A DNA stretch of 64,000 bases. Source: Hydnum rufescens UP504 (taxonomy: Eukaryota; Basidiomycota; Agaricomycetes; Cantharellales; Hydnaceae). Positions 60,366 to 64,000 of this stretch are shown here, one piece after another. Location: NCBI GenBank assembly GCA_014904985.1, contig MU129092.1, positions 60,099-124,098 of the forward strand. Reading direction: 5' to 3'. Position 1 is the first letter of the stretch. Every line of letters begins with the position of its first letter. The notes under the pieces were generated by a model. That model was not told the DNA's origin. It searched no databases and worked only from the letters and a program-made list of their open reading frames with translations. Both the position numbers and the translations under genes were made by a program.

Positions 60366-61735
60366 ATGTTCTCCCTATTTGTCGCTGTCTCTCTCATCGG
60401 GGCTGCTTTGTCCGCGAAGGCTGGCACCCCACGAAATGGCATGAGCCCTCGCAGGCTTGGCCTTAGAGACACCACCAATTGCGGAACAAGTGGCCCCGCG
60501 AGTTGCCACAATACAACTGTCCAGACTAACCTTTGTTGCTTCGAATCACCTGGAGTACATCGTTCGTCGAAATGGATGTGACTATGAAGCTCATCTTTTT
60601 GTTGTAGGGCCTTATTGTTCAGCCTCAATTTTGGTATGTTTTGACATGGAGAACACATTGTATGCGTTGATTTTCAATGGGGACCGACGAAGGGATACCA
60701 ATCCCGTGACTGGGCCGGTCAACTCGTGCGTGCCATGTCTATTGCTCGTCAAACGAAAAACTGATAGGGTTTACCCCTTAGGTGGACGATCCACGGATTG
60801 TGGCCTGGTATGCGTCTCTGCTGAGGTGTTGCTAATTGCTTTAGCTAATGAGTATATGGCGTCCCTTTGATACAGACCAGTGAATATCCGTCTTTGCCTT
60901 CAGTGGCCTCCACTCACATACTCCGCACTCTATAGCTGCGATGGGACTTTCTCTTCAAACTGTGATCGATCTCGGTTCTACTCCAGCATCACCAACATCC
61001 TCAACAATGCCGGACGGAGTGATTTGGTCAACTACTTGACGACTTACATGGTCTCCAATTCCGAGTCCCCAGAGGCCTTCTGGGAACACGAATGGGACAC
61101 CCACGGGACTTGCTACTCCACCCTCAAACCTAGTTGTTTTTCCCCCTATACTACTGGCCAGGAGGTTAGTTCTCCATATTTCGTCCTGAAGGGGAGGGGT
61201 AGAGATGCTTCGACTGCATTGATTACCTCTAGGTTGTGGACTATTTTAATACACTCGTTAATTTGTTCAAGGTGGGAACACAATTTATTTGGCCCACACA
61301 GATTAAGATACTTACTGGTGTGGGAAAACAACGGTTTTCAGACCCTCCCAACATATACTTGGTTGTCAAACGCTGGAATCCTTCCCAATTCGCAGACAAC
61401 GCACACTCTTACCCAACTAACCTCCGCTTTGTCTTCTGCTTCCGGCGGTTTTACCCCGGCCCTGTATTGTTCCGTACGTCCTGGCTTGATCATTCACATC
61501 GCCCCGGACCGCTCCAATACTTGGTTCTGTTTTCATAGAGCGGCGCCCTTGACCAGATCTACTGGTATTTCAATTTGAAGGGCTCGATGGTTGATGGCCA
61601 GTTTGTTCCTATATGTGCGTTCAAGTTGAATATGTGAATATTCCGACTGGAAGAATTGCTGATAACCTTTGTGTTGTAGCCGCCCCGACACCTGGAAGTT
61701 GTCCTTCCCAGGGGATTAAGTACCTTCCGAAGTAG
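60366..61735 (+). CDS. Secreted ribonuclease T2
   Basis: This is a T2-family endoribonuclease that cleaves single-stranded RNA via 2',3'-cyclic phosphates. A signal peptide (MFSLFVAVSLIGAALSAKA) predicts secretion or vacuolar delivery. Ten exons join in frame to 269 residues: 60366-60554, 60608-60633, 60693-60725, 60782-60807, 60876-60879, 60936-61164, 61233-61271, 61342-61473, 61539-61614 and 61680-61735. The CAS-I motif reads SWTIHGLWPDHCDG and CAS-II reads FWEHEWDTHGTC, with the catalytic His, Glu and His present. The substrate-fold sequence GLIVQPQFWDTNP precedes CAS-I, and the many Cys suit disulphides. Exon 5 is only 4 nt (ACCA); it completes Asp and begins His of WPDHCDG. CAS-II has Asp where Lys is usual. 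Whether the enzyme is nutritional or an effector cannot be told. Confidence 0.95.
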
Positions 61736-61743
61736 TGTTACCG

Positions 61744-61774
61744 CGAGTCGACTCAATTCCATTGAGTCGACTCG
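61744..61774. repeat. Perfect 13-bp inverted repeat, 5-nt loop
   Basis: CGAGTCGACTCAA, TTCCA, TTGAGTCGACTCG: both arms pair perfectly and each arm itself contains the palindrome GAGTCGACTC. It starts 9 nt after the RNase T2 stop, so it lies in the 3' UTR. Confidence 0.9.
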
Positions 61775-61961
61775 AGTCGTGGATTTGAAGATTTTCTCAC
61801 TAACTACCGCAGATCATGAGTTCATTGTACTGCGGTCTGAAAGAGAATACAAGAAATGGTGGAAGCTGTTGAGTGCGGAGAGAAAAGCGATGTAATAAGG
61901 TCACTACTCCTTCGATCGACTCTTGAGTTGTGGCGATGGTGAGTTATGTACTATGGATGCA

Positions 61962-62215
61962 AAAACCGGAAACTGGGCGCCGCAACTCAACGCGCAAGTC
62001 GCCAGAAAAGGGAATCCATCGTTTGTGAGCATTCTTTAGTGATTTGAGAAAATTTGGAGAGGATTCTCCGGGGGATTTCCAACTTCTTGTGTTATACGGG
62101 GATTGTGAAATGGGTGACGCAATCCCGCGGATGTGGAATATGCGCTAATTTAAAGATTTGAGCAGGGTTCGAACTTACCGGTCCAGGGGGTACTTGATAA
62201 TAGCTTCATAGACCC
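61962..62215 (-). repeat. tRNA-derived SINE-like element, copy 2
   Basis: Shares with copy 1 the block CAAAAACCGGAAA..., CAACTCAACGC near its 3' end and, at the other end, a minus-strand B-box (AGTTCGAACCC near 62180). The A-box is degenerate and the body is strongly diverged, so this is an older or unrelated-body copy. Limits are approximate. Confidence 0.45.
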
Positions 62216-63822
62216 AATTAGAATCTCACAGTGGAGCGAATTGGCAAGGAGCTGTGCCGGATGAAGCCATAGTGTGGAACACTCAGAGTAGTAAGGTAGA
62301 CTAGACTGCTAATGGCAGTACAGGAACAACTCGCTTAATTGGGTCTACTACGCTTATCAAGTCCTAGAGCTACATGCTCATGCCTCACACTGAGCTCAGG
62401 AGACAGTGTATATACATAGGAGGATATGAGGGGATTAAATGTTGTCCGTGGCCCCAGACCTCAAACTCCTTCGTCCTGAGATACCACGGCCAATATCAGA
62501 TGGGATTCTTCTGCACATTATCTAGTGTCCACAGTTATCTTGGTCGTCGGATACATATCATGATTCAGGGTTAGCTTTCGTATGCGGGTACTCTGTGGAT
62601 GGCTGGCTACGTCCAGAGGGGAGGGGGCTGGCGCCCGGACTCTTTGTTTCCTGACAGTTTTCGTTTTCTCTCTAAACGTAGCGAAGGGGGTGAATCGCGA
62701 ATGTTGTCGTCGACCTCGATCTTGTTGCCCGCAAGGGGTCGACGTGGTAGCAGATGTCATTAGGCTGGGTGAGGGTGGTCTTCGAGTCCCTCTTGGGGGC
62801 GTGTTCCTCATATTGGGATGTCTTGCATGGGAATCCGAGGATGAAAATGGATTGTGTTGGCGTATGTAGCGTGATCCTTCTCCTGGTGAGTGAGGAACGA
62901 TTGTGTAGTTCTGACGTGGCACCCAGGGACATTCTTGAATGCAGCGGCATGTAGCAACCAAATGATGTTAACGTGTTCAGGTGACAGTGATGAGGCCAAA
63001 CCGATTTTTTCAAGTAAAAGGAGTGCACCCTTAAGGAGGGAGTCTAGTGTGTTGGCGTTGAGTGGTAGACGAGTCTGGGGGCCTTCCGGGCCGTCATCAG
63101 CATCCAGGACGACGGGCACAATTTCCTTCGGTGAGGGTTTGCTTGTAGGGGGGCATTGATGTTGCTTTGGTATGGCCGTCAGGGCGCAAGGCTGCTTCGC
63201 TAGTGCTGGTAACGGGGGGCCAAGTGCCAAGTCGTCTCGGGGTAGATTAGGGGTCGCCCTCCCAAGTGAGACCAAGCGGTGTTTTGCCGGGTCTTGCCGA
63301 GATCTGAACACTTCACTATGGTCTCTTTGTTCACCAAGATAATTCGTGTAGCCCTTTCTTGGGATTCTCACAGGCCATCGGCTGTGGCCGCCACCAGAGC
63401 AAAGGTGTTCATGAAGAAAAACGAAAGTTGGAAGCCCGATGGCCCCAAGGAAGTAAGGGCCCTGTCTGATATAGTTGTTCCGCCAAGATTACTTATTGAT
63501 TATGAATGTAGTATGCTCTATCCCTCCGCAAATGGAGTATCAGACCCACAGCCCATAAAAAGCTCATGCATAAGGGTGTTCTGAAACAGCCCAGTAAGAC
63601 AATGTTGAAGGGCTCGAAGCAAAGAAGCTTCCTGGGTAACTTATTCCAACATAAAGGTGCAAAGAAACAGGACTATGCCCTTGCAGATCCCAAGAGGCAG
63701 TCAAGCACAGAGAGTGCAGAGGTTTCACCCGATGATGTCCAGAACAGTGAGTGTGGATATTGAGTTGTAATGTCAGGGCCACGCTGCGACGAGAGCACCA
63801 AACAAATATAAACACAGATAAT

Positions 63823-63868
63823 TCCGGCTAAGTCCGGTGTAAGTCTGGCTAAGTCCGAGAGAATCCGG
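63823..63868. repeat. Short direct repeat (GGCTAAGTCC)
   Basis: CCGGCTAAGTCCGG is followed within 12 nt by TGGCTAAGTCCGAG and then AATCCGG. These are two near-identical decamers in a pyrimidine/purine alternating context. They could be a mobile-element end or simple sequence; nothing else supports either. Confidence 0.5.
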
Positions 63869-64000
63869 GCAGGAATGAGATAACGAAGATAGGAGGGGAC
63901 GGAGAGGCAATCCAGCAGCCCGGAAGGGACTAGGCGGAAATGAGCACAGCGGTCCTTAAGCTCGCGGAGTCAACTGGAAAATACTCGGACCTGTAGTCTG

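Larger units (their letters stand above)
61736..64000. other. Right-end region without a confident gene
   Basis: Besides the hairpin and the SINE-like copy, the longest frame is minus 62808-63371 (187 codons). It includes EIVPVVLDADDGPEGPQTRL and LLLEKIGLASSLSPEHVNII, and no family is recognised. Plus-strand frames at 63279-63584 and 63566-63763 (Lys/Ser-rich) are also unassigned. Imperfect direct repeats of GGCTAAGTCC lie at 63823-63868. Confidence 0.4.

Overview
The window is nuclear DNA of a filamentous basidiomycete, most likely an Agaricomycete close to Rhizoctonia/Ceratobasidium. This is inferred from the genes and their architecture, not from a database search. The genes carry many short introns (mostly 47-75 nt, GT-AG with rare GC-AG), and they include fungal-specific families: a velvet factor, a NACHT-WD40 STAND protein, Arg2-type acetylglutamate synthase and the RSC7 chromatin remodeller subunit.

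Layout, left to right. Positions 1-8.9 kb are a compact housekeeping block: the 3' part of a hexokinase (+), a mitochondrial uL14 ribosomal protein (-), a seven-helix membrane protein (+), a stand-alone peroxisomal hydratase-2 (+), a tRNA-derived SINE-like repeat, and the translocon subunit Sec61-alpha (+). Positions 8.9-12.2 kb are nearly empty. A velvet transcription factor lies at 12.3-13.5 kb. Positions 13.5-18.1 kb hold coding-looking fragments that I could not assemble into a gene. From 18.1 to 22.3 kb is a 1342-residue NACHT-WD40 protein with very similar 126-bp WD repeats, followed directly by a truncated pseudogene copy of a gene that sits intact 9 kb downstream. Acetylglutamate synthase (-) is at 25.8-27.8 kb.

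From 31.1 to 45.3 kb lies one very large low-complexity gene. It encodes a PH-like domain, Ser/Pro/Arg-rich disorder, collagen-like and RS-rich repeats, a long coiled coil and a conserved C-terminal segment. Its middle shows repeated reading-frame changes.

The right third is again dense: threonyl-tRNA synthetase (+) with two candidate in-frame starts, the 3'-end processing factor CstF-64/Rna15 (-), an uncharacterised nuclear protein (-) divergently paired with RSC7 (+) across 49 bp, RNA polymerase III subunit RPC6 (+), a homeodomain protein (-), and a secreted RNase T2 (+) whose 10-exon model needs a 4-nt microexon. A second SINE-like copy and undefined sequence fill the right end.

Exon boundaries were read by eye from splice consensus and family motifs. 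Those given for hexokinase, velvet, NACHT-WD40, acetylglutamate synthase, homeodomain and RNase T2 join in frame. Boundaries in the seven-helix protein and the 31-45 kb gene are approximate.
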